64,000 nucleotides of DNA from Cricetomys ansorgei (taxonomy: Eukaryota > Chordata > Mammalia > Rodentia > Nesomyidae): contig JAMJFZ010002307.1 of assembly GCA_026225945.1 (NCBI GenBank), positions 3,799,001 to 3,863,000 of the forward strand, in the 5' to 3' direction. The notes under the pieces are model-generated. The model saw only the letters and a program-made list of their open reading frames with translations. It ran no database searches and was not told where the DNA came from. The position numbers and the translations under genes are program-made. Shown here in pieces: positions 44,690-56,036 of the stretch (position 1 is the stretch's first letter; each line of letters begins with the position of its first letter).

Positions 44690-44850
44690 GCCATTGAGAT
44701 GGGTCAGAGGGTAGAGACACTTGCCACCGAGCCCGATGACCTGTGTTTATCAGAGCCAACAAAATCCACGTTACAGAAAGAACTGACTCCTGAAAGTTGT
44801 CCTCTGACCTCCTCACACATGCCCACCTTGGCAAATAAATAAATCATGTA
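44690..44850 (+). mobile_element. Short tRNA-derived SINE (B4/RSINE1-like short form)
   Basis: Order: ccattgagatgggtcagagg, gtagagacacttgccaccga, gcccgatgacctgtgtttat, gaactgactcctgaaagttg, tcctctgacctcctcacaca, and an AAAT tail. Confidence 0.75.
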
Positions 44851-46611
44851 ACGTTCCCTTTAATGAAGTTGAGCAACAAACGGCCTTTGTATACTAGTTG
44901 TACGGGCGAGACATTTACATATGAAATAGGTCATTATAGTATATCACTGGTGTCAAAAGGAGCCGAAGTGTTTCATGTTCTGAGAGATACAGTTTGACTC
45001 TAAATTTCATCTTCACAGCTCCTTGAATTTGTAGTCAGTAACTCTGTGTGTCACGGAGTTGGCGAGGTGGAAGTGCAGTGTGATTGGTGAATGGGTTAGA
45101 ATCTCCAGGGAGGCCTCTAGTGTTCAACACACTAACAGTTAGGAGACTAGTAATGTGGGCTCCACCACCTGTCAGATCATTGCTTCCTTCGCTTCCCAGA
45201 ATGCCATGCAAAAGTCAGCTACTATAATTACGTTTTAAATTAAATTCTTGTATGTAAGAACCTTATTTTTAAAAAAAGTTTAATTATACTAGCCCCAAAT
45301 ATGCAAAATAGCTAACTTTGACTCTGGAAACTAAAAAATGCATATGAAGATTGCATATTATTAATGTATATTAGCCTCTGTCCCAAGTTACAATGCCATC
45401 AGTAAAAAATCAAGCACACACAATTGAAGGATCCTTGTAAGAAGACACCCAACATGTAGTCTTTTTTACTGGTCCTGTGTATATATGTTTGACTGTAATT
45501 GCATCATTTGGGGGTGAAGGCACATGTAAGACAGGCTTTCTCTAAGATACTATCTATTATGAAAACCAGAGGCCATGGTTTGGGGAAGTTTGGGACAGAT
45601 TCATGTAAAATTGTTATTGTTGTTGTTTTGTTTTATGTGTTCCTTTAGTTTTAAATAAACCAGAGATTTTCCACCCCAGTCCCCTACACACACATTTGAA
45701 GTCTGGCGCCCTTAAGTAATTGGAATATATGTGAACCAAAAATAAGCTTAGGAAATATAAAATTATTTAATCTATGCTCCCGAGCTGCCAAGCTTTATCA
45801 TAAGATAGCTTTAAAACCATCTTTTATGTGCTGTGTATGGTTGTACGCAACTTGAAAAAAGAAAGTAGTTTTCCAAGCCTGGAGCACAAGAATGAAGTGA
45901 GAGAGACGAAGTGCCTTCCTGACATCTTGGTAGAGTGAGACAGTGTGAGGGAGGAGAGAAACAGCAATGATGAATAAAGAAAAATATCATCAAAACCCAA
46001 TGCAAGCAGGCCAGACCTCAGTGCGCCAGTGGTTCCATTACTTGTAACCCATCCTTGGGTACACTTGGCAGTGCTGTTGTTCGGGGTGCATAATCCTCGG
46101 TGTGGGACAATCCACGACTCAAAGTGCACCTGTGAATTGGAGAGCATCACTACAGTGATTGATCTTAGCTTCTCCACTCTGTGCCCCATTATTCCAGGAC
46201 CAGTGTGATATTCTTTCCTCTCTGCACAAGACCCATGCTTAGCATTTAACCACTACACAGCACTGCAACCTCTCCAACTTCCAGATCGTAAAAGATGTTT
46301 ATCCTACAGTCCTCTCCAAGATGGCAGGGAAGTATGTGCTGTATTCTAGAGAGCTGTGTGTTTGAGCCAGTAGAATTTTAAATCATCTTGGCTGCATGGT
46401 GCCTGTCGATGATCTCGGTCCTTCAGATGTGATGAGTCTCTTTAGATTGATAACCGACATTGTCTTCGATTTCCTGAATGAAACTAAGGCAGAGTAGTCA
46501 GAAAGAACCACAGCACCATAGGAACTTGGCCCCAGCGCCTGTGTTTAGATCCAGACAGCAAAATAGGAATGGAGGAATGCAACAATGGCAGCCTCCCTGA
46601 GGATTGTGAGC
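44851..46611. other. Unique sequence, 1.75 kb
   Basis: No recognisable gene or repeat family. The minus frame at 45824-46189 (121 codons) has no domain. A short TTG-rich patch lies at 45611-45635. Confidence 0.38.
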
Positions 46612-46855
46612 ATGTGCGTGTGTGCGTGTGTGTATATGTGCCTGTGTGTATGCATGTGTATGTGTGCATGTATTGTATGCATGCATATGTTTGCATGTGT
46701 GTGCATATGTGCATATATATGTGTGCATGTGTCTATGTGTGTACATGTGTGTGCATGTATGTGCACATGCCTGCCTGTATGTGTGTGTACATGCATGTTT
46801 GTGCATATGTGTGCATATGTGTGCATGCATGTGTGTATGTGTGTAAGTGTGTACT
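46612..46855. repeat. GT/GTAT/GCAT-rich microsatellite
   Basis: Degenerate GTGTAT, GCATGT and GTGCAT units. It borders the tail end of a minus-strand B4. Cys/Val and His/Thr frames are artefacts. Confidence 0.93.
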
Positions 46856-46867
46856 TACCTTTGCCTG

Positions 46868-47145
46868 CATCTGCTGAGGCCAGAGATCAGTGCAGGATGC
46901 CACTCCACCTTATATTTTGATATAGGATCTCCTCCTGAACCTAGATCTGCCTGTTTTGAGTAGACTGACTTGGCAGCAAGCACCAGGGATCACCCATCCC
47001 TGCCCTCATGGTATCCCTGGGGATATGGAGGTTTATACAGCCGATGCTGGCATACTTGATGTTTTTCATGGGTACTTAGGGTCCCAACTCAGAGCCTCAT
47101 GCCTGTGCGGCAGCCACTTTATCCTCCTGCACCTCCCAGCCCCAG
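46868..47145 (-). mobile_element. B4 SINE, diverged
   Basis: Antisense B4: tgaggccagagatcagtgca, ggatgccactccaccttata, ttgatataggatctcctcct, cttggcagcaagcaccaggg, then a head complement around cctcatgcctgtgcggcagc and cacctcccagcccc. Confidence 0.7.
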
Positions 47146-47559
47146 GATTGTTCTGGAAAGCCGGGACATCCAGTGTTCCTTTCCTCTGCTTTGCTGCATC
47201 TTCCTGAATACAAGATTCACGTGCGTTTCCATCTTCGATCTGTCTCTACTTGAGTATGTTGGAAAAGAATCTTCTGTTCTCCAGCTTGCTCTTTCCAGGG
47301 ATCTATTTAAAACCCTATCTGGTTATTGAATGCCAAGTTTGCACCCAGGCCCTCCCCGTGCCCGCTCCACCACACCACATGGCAGCACACAGCAAGGCTG
47401 GCAGTGCCTCCCATTGCCATCTTAGTTTTCAGTGTCCCGGATTCAGAAGATGCTTACACTTTGCCAACAAGGTGTTTCCTTCGAGAGCACTGGGGTTCAG
47501 GACGGCTATGGGGGATAGGCTGCTTCCTTGAAGCTAACTCAGTTTACAGTGATTGTTGT
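47146..47559. other. Unique sequence
   Basis: Nothing recognisable. Short open frames without domains. Confidence 0.4.
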
Positions 47560-47890
47560 TGTTTTTTAATTTCAATATTTTTATTAATTCTTTGAGAATT
47601 GCACACAATGTATTTTGATCACATTCTCTTCATAGTCCCTCCCAGATCCTCCCTCCCTCCCTTTCTCCCTCCCTCTCTCTCCCAAGTTCCTGCCCTCTCT
47701 TTTTTGCATAACCCATTGACTCAAATTTGTGCTGCTCACACACTTCCGGCTGTGGGACCACCCACTGGACATGGCTGGCTCCCATGAGCCACAGCTTTAA
47801 GTAAAACTGCCCCTCGCTACCCAGTAGCCACCAGCTGTTCAGAGCTCCTTTGCTGGTGTGGGACCCACAAGCTTGTTCATACAGCGACAT
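47560..47890 (-). mobile_element. L1 (Lx-like) 3' end
   Basis: Antisense order typical of the Lx-type L1 3' UTR: tttttattaattctttgaga, attgcacacaatgtattttg, atcacattctcttcatagtc, cataacccattgactcaaat, ttgtgctgctcacacacttc, gtgggaccacccactggaca. It is 5' truncated and non-coding. Confidence 0.87.
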
Positions 47891-48014
47891 GCTTAGCTAT
47901 GGGCTCTGGGGTGCCAGCAACTTAACTTCTCTCATGTACTACATTTTCACAATTATTTGTTGTTCACCCTGTTCTGTGATTGTGTCCTCAGCATACTTTT
48001 AAACATTCATTTCT

Positions 48015-48202
48015 GTATTTTGTGAGGTGCGTGTTTGTGCATGTGTTTCCCCATCCATATGCTCAGGTATGTGTAACGTGGCGATCACAAGTCAGGCTGC
48101 AGAAGTGGCTCATCTCCTCCACCATGTGGGTTCTGGGGATTGCACTCAGGGTTCTGGTCTTGGCGGCAAGCATCTCTACCTGCTGAGCCATCTTGCTGGC
48201 CC
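48015..48202 (-). mobile_element. Short tRNA-derived SINE
   Basis: Antisense order: a GTGT-rich tail, gtggctcatctcctccacca, tgtgggttctggggattgca, ggtcttggcggcaagcatct, ctacctgctgagccatcttg, ctggcccc. Confidence 0.78.
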
Positions 48203-48235
48203 CTGTCATAATTTTTGCTTATCACACTAATCTAT

Positions 48236-48335
48236 TTTTTATATTATATATAAATATTTATATATATAATATATATACATTTAAATATAAATATATTATA
48301 TATATTATATATAAATATTTATAATATATTTCACA
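48236..48335. repeat. AT-only palindromic tract
   Basis: About 100 bp of almost pure A/T with TATA, AAATATTTA and ATTATATATAAATATTTATA blocks, the last occurring near 48243 and 48305. Self-complementary, so hairpins or cruciforms are possible. Confidence 0.88.
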
Positions 48336-48990
48336 TATTAAATCTTATTGTATTTGCCTTGCCTTCATAGCTGCATACAATTCTTTAAATTTATCATTTG
48401 TACTTCCAGCTTAATTTTTAAAATGTGTTTTCCTTGCCGTTCACGTGATTGCATGGGTAAGATACTCTCTAAACAAGTTTTTGACCTCGTTCTAGCCTCT
48501 TTGCCTGTATTTTAAGCACAAATCACTTCATGTTTTTTTTCTTTTGTGTGACTATGATATTTTGTCTTTTGGTTTCTATAATCTTGGTTTTCATCATAAG
48601 TATAGGCGTGACAGAACAGCAGAGAAATTCATGCTTTGAGAACATTTTCCAAGTATTTTACTGTTTTGTTCTATATCCTCCACTGAAATCCTAGGTGTCA
48701 AAAACTTACACGACTGAGATGCCAAGCAGGTAGGGTCCGGCTGAACCCAGAGTACATGCTGCGATTACACTGGTTGCTTCTGCTCGCAGAGTGCTGTGCC
48801 AGGAGGGTGGGCATGGCGGCCCCGCACACCCCGAGATGCTCCAGGAATGGGGATATTGTAGATACTTTCAATCTTCAGATATTTAAAAGTGTTCCACAGG
48901 CACAAGGAATGCCATGCCTAGTACACACTGCTTCTCAAAACTGTTGTACAGAACAATGCAACCAAGGTTTATATACTTCGTCTAGCAAAC
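48336..48990. other. Unique sequence
   Basis: Nothing recognisable. The frame at 48756-49055 runs into a CA repeat and has no domain. Confidence 0.4.
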
Positions 48991-49020
48991 ACCAACACAC
49001 ACACACACACACACACACAC
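48991..49020. repeat. (CA)n microsatellite
   Basis: A CA run of about 30 bp. Confidence 0.95.
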
Positions 49021-50320
49021 CAAAGCAAAATAACAAAACAGGAGAAGTTCAGTAGTGGAGTTATTGTCAAAATCAACCTGATTGGTTACTATTTTGATTT
49101 TGATTTTTCTTCTAAGGACTGAAGGATTAGCAAAAGATATCAAGCGTTTTGGAGAATGTTAAATAAACAGGGAGATAAAAGAGGTAATCCATTGTGATCT
49201 TGGAAGAAAATGATGTAGTCTTGCTTTTAAGAGCAGGCAGAAAAGAGATACGCGAAGACTGTGAAGCAGAAGCAACAGTATGGGTACATGAGACACAGAG
49301 TGTGGGCCTAGGTAGATTCATACACTTACCGTGAAAGTTTGAGAATTACAAAATCCCCAAGTAATTGATAGCCCCATTGAAGATCTGCAGGTCCTAAGTG
49401 CAGCCAGACTGAAAGTGTATCATGGGGTTTTGAATTCTTTGACATATGTTATGTATATAGTTATACACTCCAAACACCCTTTTGGAGGGCTCAGGATAAT
49501 TATTATCTCCATGGAAACAGGGACCAAAGAGACAAACAATGCTTTTAAGACACATGCCTTAGTTGTGTTTTCTTTTAGCATCAGACGTGTTACTTCAGGC
49601 CATTTAATTCCTAGTCCGCTCTCATTCTCCAGAGCATCAGCGGTAAATGGCTTAGTCACGTCAGTCAGAAGCTGTACTAGGACTTTCTTCCCTCTCCGTG
49701 CCAGAGTGTGTAGAGACCCTAGACAGGATTTCAGATAATTGACAAGGCTGTATGTTCATCACAGAATTCATCAATAACACTGGCAAGGCCGCCCTTCAGC
49801 TGAGGGTGATCACTTACCAGAACCCTCTTTTGACTCCATGGAATTTTCTGTTGATTCAAATATATACATAAGGCTTTCCCCCTAAGAGTCAGCTGTGGCT
49901 GAGTTTATCCAAACCTAAGTCGTTCTCATTAGCTCAGGGAGAGGTACGAGCTGGAGTCGGAACACACAGGCTCGTTTCACCCAGTAGCCGAGTGGACAGG
50001 TAGAGTGTGCTCCTAATATGGCTTTGATGGCAGAAGAGCCAGCTTTGTCACTCAGCTGTCAAATTAAACCATGTGATGGTCGATGGAGACCAGTCAGGTA
50101 GGCTAATGGTTGGGAGCAGAGCCATGAGCCTGCGAGGCATGGCAGCCTTCTTCCCCACCTTGCCCTCTTTCGGCTGGTCAGGCCATGTCCGCTATATGGG
50201 AGCCACAGCTGTTTGGAATTCCATAAGGAGAGGGTAGGATCAGCACTGGACCTTCAACATCAGGATGTTTCCCGTGTATATGGCATGCATATGTTTCACT
50301 TATGCATATGTGCGCAAGCA
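49021..50320. other. Unique, partly conserved-looking sequence
   Basis: 1.3 kb without recognisable repeats. The part at 49330-49740 carries ATAATTATTATC (49496-49507), CATTTAATTCC and retained CpGs. Non-coding constraint is inference. Confidence 0.3.
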
Positions 50321-50331
50321 CGTGTGTGTAT

Positions 50332-50362
<31 letters not shown>

Positions 50363-50384
50363 CGCGCGCGCGCGCGCGTGTGCG
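50321..50384. repeat. (TG)n(CG)n alternating purine-pyrimidine tract
   Basis: A TG run with one TATG interruption (50321-50353) changes directly into about 12 uninterrupted GC dinucleotides (50354-50378), then GTGTGCG. CG repeats of this length are rare in mammalian DNA because methylated CpG decays. The tract is a strong potential Z-DNA former. Confidence 0.97.
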
Positions 50385-50645
50385 TAAGTTGAAGCCCCAG
50401 GTTGACACTGGGTGTCTTCCTTCATTGCTCTCCATTTAATACATAATAACAGGGTGTCTCCTGGAACCCAGAGCTCTCTGCTTTGGCTAGTTGGTTAGCC
50501 TGCTAGCTCCCTGTCTCTGCCTCTAGTACACTGGGACCGACGGAAGGCTGCCATACCCACCCAGTTTTTTAATGTTTTCTGGGGCTCCAAACCTGTTCCA
50601 CACAAATGCATGCTAAGTACTTTACCCACCTCCCTAGACCCCCTA
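50385..50645 (-). mobile_element. B4 SINE, diverged
   Basis: Antisense B4: ttgacactgggtgtcttcct, tcattgctctccatttaata, agggtgtctcctggaaccca, tgctagctccctgtctctgc, tggggctccaaacctgttcc, then ctaagtactttacccacctc. Confidence 0.68.
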
Positions 50646-50694
50646 GTCAAGAAATCATGAGAGACAAACAGAAGTCAGTATCATGGCTACATGT

Positions 50695-50945
50695 TGCTAT
50701 TGCGTCTTATTGTTGTTGTTATTAATTATTATTAGTATTAATTTCAAGTCAGGATTTCATTTGAAACCCTACTGGCCTCACATTTGTTATGTAGATAAGA
50801 TGACCTCGAACTTCTCATCCTGTATCCATGTCTTAAGTACTACAGTCCTGTGCCACCATGACTGGGTTCTGCAGTGCTTGGATTGAATGTAGGACCTTGC
50901 GCGTATTAGATTAGCACTCTATCCACTGAGCTACATGCCTGGCCC
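50695..50945 (-). mobile_element. ID-B1 composite SINE
   Basis: Antisense B1-like half (gatgacctcgaacttctcat, actacagtcctgtgccacca) followed by an ID-like half (cagtgcttggattgaatgta, ggaccttgcgcgtattagat, ctgagctacatgcctggccc). Confidence 0.75.
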
Positions 50946-52380
50946 TCTTTGTTTTGCTACGAATGTGTGTCTTTATATTTCTATGGACCTCACCAGGAGG
51001 CCTCTGTCAATGCTAAGAGCAGAGCTTAGCCTTGGGGCCTGATTATTGGCTCTGTGGGTAATGGGGGCCTGATCTAAAGGGCCCTGGAATCCTTGGGACA
51101 CGGTGGTTTTGTTTCCTTTTGAACTCTGGTTCTCAAAGTGAAATATCTTGCCTATTATTTGTCCTTATTCTATTCTGCCCATCCTATTCTCTGTCCTCAG
51201 CATCCCTCTCTGTGTCCTGTTACCCTTTTCCCAGGAGTAAACCCTAGATGTTTCCTATATTAACCCAGTGCACAGGGTACATGAGCATGAGACGCTCTCA
51301 AGCCCCTAGCAGTCATAAACTAATTAAAGTAGACAGGAACCCACCAACAAAAGAAAGTTCTCAGTTTCCCTCCCCTCCCCCTTCTTTCCTTTCTCTTTCT
51401 TTTTGCCAGTAAATAGCCAGCTCCTTTGTTCCTGGCTGCACTATTTCATTTCTGTCACCATTGTCCTCATTGTTCTCTGGAACAGGAGGGGTCTGGGCCA
51501 GGAGCAGCAAGGTCTCCGCTAATGACGGGAAGTCTTTAAAGTTTGCACTGCATTTCATCTTCTCTGTGGGAGTTTTAGGACGTACCCAGCGTTTGATCCC
51601 CACCGCGCAACTTTGCTTCTACTTAATTAACAGATCCCCCATTACCCTTTCTCATTGAGAGGCGCATGGGAGGCCCATTGGGAAGCAATTCAAGGCCAAT
51701 CTGAGTGATGGCAAGAATTAGTGAAGTCAGTTGTTTTAGGGCTAATGCTCAGGAAATAAAGATGTCCCATTTCAGAGATCTCATTTGAAAATTTTGCTCA
51801 TTTCTCCTTCCTGTTGCAATAGAACAGGTATGTCAATGATTTTGCCCCCAGAGCGGTATAAGGACCATTCAGGAACAATTTATAACTGTCGGAAATATAA
51901 ATAAAAAGATGATGATATTAGAAGATGTAGCAATGTTAACAAGACTTTCCCCCTCTTTCTATGGCTCGCGGTCTCTTTCTGCCCAGCCTATTAGCCAGGT
52001 CACAACTATCCACAGCAACTTTCTCAGGGCTCACGGGGCAGAACAGCTGGCAGGGATGTTTCAGGGGTGGCTTTTTTTTACAGTCCAGGCGAAGTCAGAC
52101 TTTGTTCTTGTGATGTAGCTTTTGTTCCAAGGGTGTCAGACTGAATCACAAATAACAAATTACAGGTCAGTACTGGGATTCCATCCTCCATCTAGGCTCT
52201 TTTTCCAGCATACATGGCTGAACAATGCTGTGAGTCACGAGTTGCTATACGCGTGCCCAGAACTGAGCCCTTCCGTTTCTGTGAGCTTGCTAGCCTGGAC
52301 CACAGGTAGCCCCAGTTACAAAGGTCTCTGAAGGGAGAATGCCTTGCTCAACTTCCTATCCTTCTAGTCCCCAGCCCTAT
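50946..52380. other. Unique sequence, 1.4 kb
   Basis: No repeats or genes recognised. The stretch from about 51650 is repeat-free up to the motif-bearing block at 52381. Confidence 0.35.
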
Positions 52381-52570
52381 GAGCAATGACCCCCTTTATC
52401 TAATGAATTAGGAGCTACTCCCGCCTTGCAATTCTCAGTTCGGCACTTGGCATTGAGAATCAAAGCAGGGCTATTTAGTGCAGCAGTAAATGGCCCGCCA
52501 CATTAGCCCCCTGGCATGCTAAGCTATTAGGTTGTTTTACTGTTGTTAAAGTTACATTTGTTAGGTGGAG
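52381..52570. promoter_or_regulatory. Candidate enhancer-like block with a homeodomain dimer site
   Basis: TAATGAATTA at 52401-52410 fits the palindromic P2 site (TAAT-NN-ATTA) bound by paired-class homeodomain dimers. The following 150 bp have retained CpGs, further ATTAG/TTAG cores and no repeats. This is consistent with a conserved regulatory element, but there is no alignment or activity evidence. Confidence 0.32.
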
Positions 52571-52989
52571 TCGCTACCCCTCCACACAAACTGAGCAGAG
52601 CCTGATGCCCAATGGACACAGCACGTGCACACAACATGAGCCAGCCAAAGAGTCGGGCCACCTGGCTGTACCCCAGATCAGCGACACTGTCCGGATGCAA
52701 AAAACAGGAGCCTGGAAGACTGAGACTTCACAAAGGGCGATGGAGGTGGGGAGGCCACTGGACAGACAAGGATCTTTGCTGTGCTGCGACTAAGCTAATT
52801 ACATGGGCTTGATTAAGCACTCCTTTAGAGCAGTTCTTAAGTGAACTACTAATTGTCAGAGTGCCATCAAGTAAGGAAGGACAGAGTGGAGGCTCATGTG
52901 GCCAGCACCCACTAAGGTGCACAGTGAAGCTGGTCAGGGCTGGGGCGTGGGAAGATGTTCCCCAAATAGAAGGAGAAATAATGGTGATT

Positions 52990-52990
<1 letters not shown>
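52571..52990. other. Unique sequence
   Basis: No gene or repeat family recognised between the motif block and the GT/GA tract. Confidence 0.4.
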
Positions 52991-53029
<39 letters not shown>

Positions 53030-53100
53030 AAAGGGAGAGAAAGAGAGAGTATGCAATAGATAGACAGACAGACAGAGAGACACACATACACAGAGAGAGT
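52991..53100. repeat. (GT)n and GA/GACA simple sequence
   Basis: A GT run (52992-53026) followed by purine-rich GAGA and (GACA)n. Open frames across it are artefacts. Confidence 0.94.
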
Positions 53101-53769
53101 GTTTCTGCAAAGCTAGGCACATGCCAGCAGTATCTAGCTTCATGCAGCCAGCTTGCAGGGTTGAGTTGGCATTTGGTAACTTGGGAGCGGCTGCCAGTAT
53201 GTGTGTGGTGGGAAAAGAGGGAATAGACAACAAGAAAAACACATAGAGCTTAAAAAAAGATGTAAAATGATTCACTTCGTGCCATATGGACAAAAATGTT
53301 GTCACAAAAATAAGGCCAAAAAATAGTGCCAGGTTAGACTTTTAGTTCAAAAACATATGTATAACCATCCCATGAACATGAATTTTAATTAGTATTTTGA
53401 TAGAGAGAAACCAGATATTTTTTTAACCTGCTCTGTTCTTGTTTTCTGTTCCTCTCCCAGTTTTAGCCTCCATTAAACATTCATATACTGTATGTTTTGT
53501 GTCTGCATGAGGAAAAATGCCTTATCCTGGGATTGGTGGGAATGCAAACATCTTAGTTTGCTGTGGCATACAAAATATCTTCCCGGTGGAGCATGCAAGT
53601 AGAAGCTCATCACAGGGAAACGGAGCACTCTCTCTGAGACCCGGGCACACCAGGGAGGAAGGAAGCCATATGCCTCGCTTTTTGTCGGTACAGGCAGCTG
53701 GACCCATTTCGTTTCCCACATCCACAATTCACACCATGCACATCTTGCCACTCTGGGGAGCCTTTACAA
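53101..53769. other. Unique sequence
   Basis: Nothing recognisable. Three minus frames near 53473-53810 overlap and show no domain. Confidence 0.4.
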
Positions 53770-53850
53770 CAAGGGACACATTTCACACATATATGTATAT
53801 ACATACACATGCATATATGGCATGTATCTAACGCATATATGTATATATTA
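53770..53850. repeat. ATAT/ACAT-rich simple sequence
   Basis: Interrupted ATATGTAT and CATACA units, including two copies of the block catatatgtatata-like sequence near 53788 and 53834. Confidence 0.75.
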
Positions 53851-54024
53851 TTTGACAGGGCAGTTCAGGGAGAGAATTGACTGTAACTACACAAACCTTT
53901 GCTAATGGATCATATAGTTTATTAATAAATAAATCTAGTGAATATCCATGTATTTGCATTTCACTTATCAGCTGTGTTCTACTTGCTGTTACGCATGAAT
54001 GTGTGCATACGTGTGTGAGTGCCT

Positions 54025-54306
54025 GTGCATGTGTGCGCGTGTGTATAAAGGCCAACACTGGATGTCTTTCTCTATTGTGCTCTACCTTTTGAGACAGTGT
54101 CTCTCACTGCATCTGAGTCTCACTAGTCCACCAGGCTGCTAGTCAGCAAGCCCTGGGAATCTCGTTTATGCCTTTCCATCCCTGTGAACACCAGGTTACA
54201 GGTGCGCACTGCCAGGTCTGACTTTTGTGCTGGAAGGAAGAACTGAACTCAGGTCCTCAAGCTGGTGCTGCCAGGACTCTACCTATAGAGCCATCTCCCC
54301 AGCCCC
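54025..54306 (-). mobile_element. B4 SINE
   Basis: Antisense B4: aaggccaacactggatgtct, ttgagacagtgtctctcact, ggctgctagtcagcaagccc, ggttacaggtgcgcactgcc, gaactgaactcaggtcctca, ending in gagccatctccccagccc. Confidence 0.88.
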
Positions 54307-54529
54307 TCTGTTCTCTCTGCTTCCACAAAGGATTGGTGACGATGGTAAGGTCTGTGCTAAATGGCTTTCCCTTGGCAAAGGTCTCTCCTGCCTTCAGTGG
54401 GTGCTTCCTCAATCCCCTGAGTGAGACTACTTGAAGGCAATACAAGTATGTGTGTTTAGAAGGTTGTTGCTGTCAGGGAGGCCAGGAACATTCTAGATAT
54501 CCCCTACAAAATATTGGTGAATATCGGTC

Positions 54530-54655
54530 AATCACACATTTATATTGTGAATCATAAAATTTAATATAATATCTACTATTAAATTTATTTAAATAATATC
54601 ATCAATGAATTATTAATGATATTGTTAAATTAACAATAATAAATTATTATTATCA
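54530..54655. repeat. AT-rich region with imperfect palindrome
   Basis: Over 85% A+T. It includes atcatcaatgaattattaat followed by gat, a near-palindrome around 54598-54620. Confidence 0.7.
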
Positions 54656-54669
54656 CCTCGCTTTAAAAA

Positions 54670-54840
54670 CCAAAGTCTGATATGCTGTTGCAACCTGAAA
54701 TCCTAGAAGCTGGGAGGTAGATTTAGGAGAATCAGCAGTTGAAGATCATCCTCAGTACGCAGTGACTCCCCAGACAGCCTGGGCTATGTAAGACCATCAC
54801 AAATAGACCAATACCCTAAAGCAAGCACAACAACAGTAAG
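54670..54840 (+). mobile_element. Degenerate B1-like SINE
   Basis: B1-like order: gttgcaacctgaaatcctag, aagctgggaggtagatttag, gagaatcagcagttgaagat, cagcctgggctatgtaagac, then an A/C-rich end. Confidence 0.6.
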
Positions 54841-55212
54841 TCAGTCAGATCTTGGTACAAGATCTAGGTTATTTCATAGTATCTGTTGGTATCTCCAAGC
54901 CTTCCAGTGAGAACTAGCCTTATTTCAGATGAATCCAAAGGTAAGGGGAAAAAAACTGCAACTGTCTTAGGAAAGGCAATGCTTACCTCCCAGTAGGGAG
55001 CTCAAAGGTGTCTCACTTTTATATTTTGGCAGATAGCAATATGACCAGTCTTCTCCCTCATCTCTTGGGTCCTCTTAGGAACTCATAATCTCTGCTCTGA
55101 GCAGATTCTATCTGGAGGCATTTTGTTGAATTTGCTCTTGGTGCTGGCAACATGAGGGTTTTACCCTCATCTCTTGTTTTGCTCTCAGAGGAGTTTGCTA
55201 TTATTTATAAAG
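54841..55212. other. Unique sequence
   Basis: Nothing recognisable. Confidence 0.4.
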
Positions 55213-55556
55213 ATCATGCTGTGATTTGGCTCTGGAGTGTCCCTCAGTTGCCCATATGTCAAAGACTCATCCCCAGGGTAGTGCTAATAGAAGGTGGAAG
55301 AAATTATGAGAGGTGAGGTTGATGGTCAGGCTTTAGATAAATGAGGATGGGTACTCAAAAGATACCGGAGACCCTGATCTCAGAGTCTTTTCCATCACCT
55401 GTGGCCACAAAATAGATAGTTTTGCTGCATTATTTTTCATCACAGGTGCAGGAGCAGTGGGCCATCCACTCATGTCTAAAACCTACAAAAACCTTTCTTC
55501 TTCATAAGCTGGTTGTCCCAGGGCATCTCTGTTAGTAAGGCAAGCTGACTAATACA
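55213..55556 (+). mobile_element. Old MaLR-like LTR (tentative)
   Basis: The order tgctgtgatttggctctgga, gtgtccctcagttgcccata, tgtcaaagactcatccccag, gtagtgctaatagaaggtgg, then a terminal part with cttcataagctggttgtccc and ctaatacagg resembles a MaLR-type solitary LTR as remembered. Family assignment is uncertain. No internal region is present. Confidence 0.4.
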
Positions 55557-55844
55557 GGCTATTACCACAGAAGGCAATGTTTCCACACATGCACAGGCTT
55601 CAAGGTAAAAACTGGAGCTCATAAGATGTCCATTATGTAAAAACTATAAATAAGACAGTCTTGGATTTACTACATACAGGTTGCTCATTTTCAGCAGAGA
55701 GAAAGTAAATTGTTATTAAACATACCTCCTCACTATCAGAACTCTAATTTGGGTTGTGTATCTTGGGTGTGCTTATTAGACTTTCATGTCAGATTTCTTT
55801 TGGCTTGTTTCAGTAGATCTACCCATCCCTCTAGCTACCCATGA
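55557..55844. other. Unique sequence
   Basis: Nothing recognisable. Confidence 0.4.
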
Positions 55845-56036
55845 TCCATCCATCCTTCCATCTGTCTGTCCATTCATCCACCATATCTCTTTTTCTCCTT
55901 CCTTTCTTACATCCTTCAATCCACTCACCTACCCATCATTCCACCTGCCTATACATCCACCGGTCTATCCTTCTATCCATCTATCTGTCCATTTATCCAT
56001 GCATGCATACATGCATACATACATACATACATACAT
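55845..56036. repeat. Imperfect CATC/CCAT/CATA tetranucleotide array
   Basis: Degenerate CCAT and CATC units pass into a cleaner (CATA)n at 56005-56034. Confidence 0.88.

Noticed and set aside
45824..46189. 121-codon minus frame
   Set aside because: Mixed composition but no domain, no splice or start support. Likely chance.
46498..46920. Cys/Val and His/Thr frames of 102-111 codons
   Set aside because: Produced by the GTGTAT/GCATGT repeat.
47560..47890. Active L1 element
   Set aside because: Only a 5'-truncated 3' end is present, with no ORF1 or ORF2.
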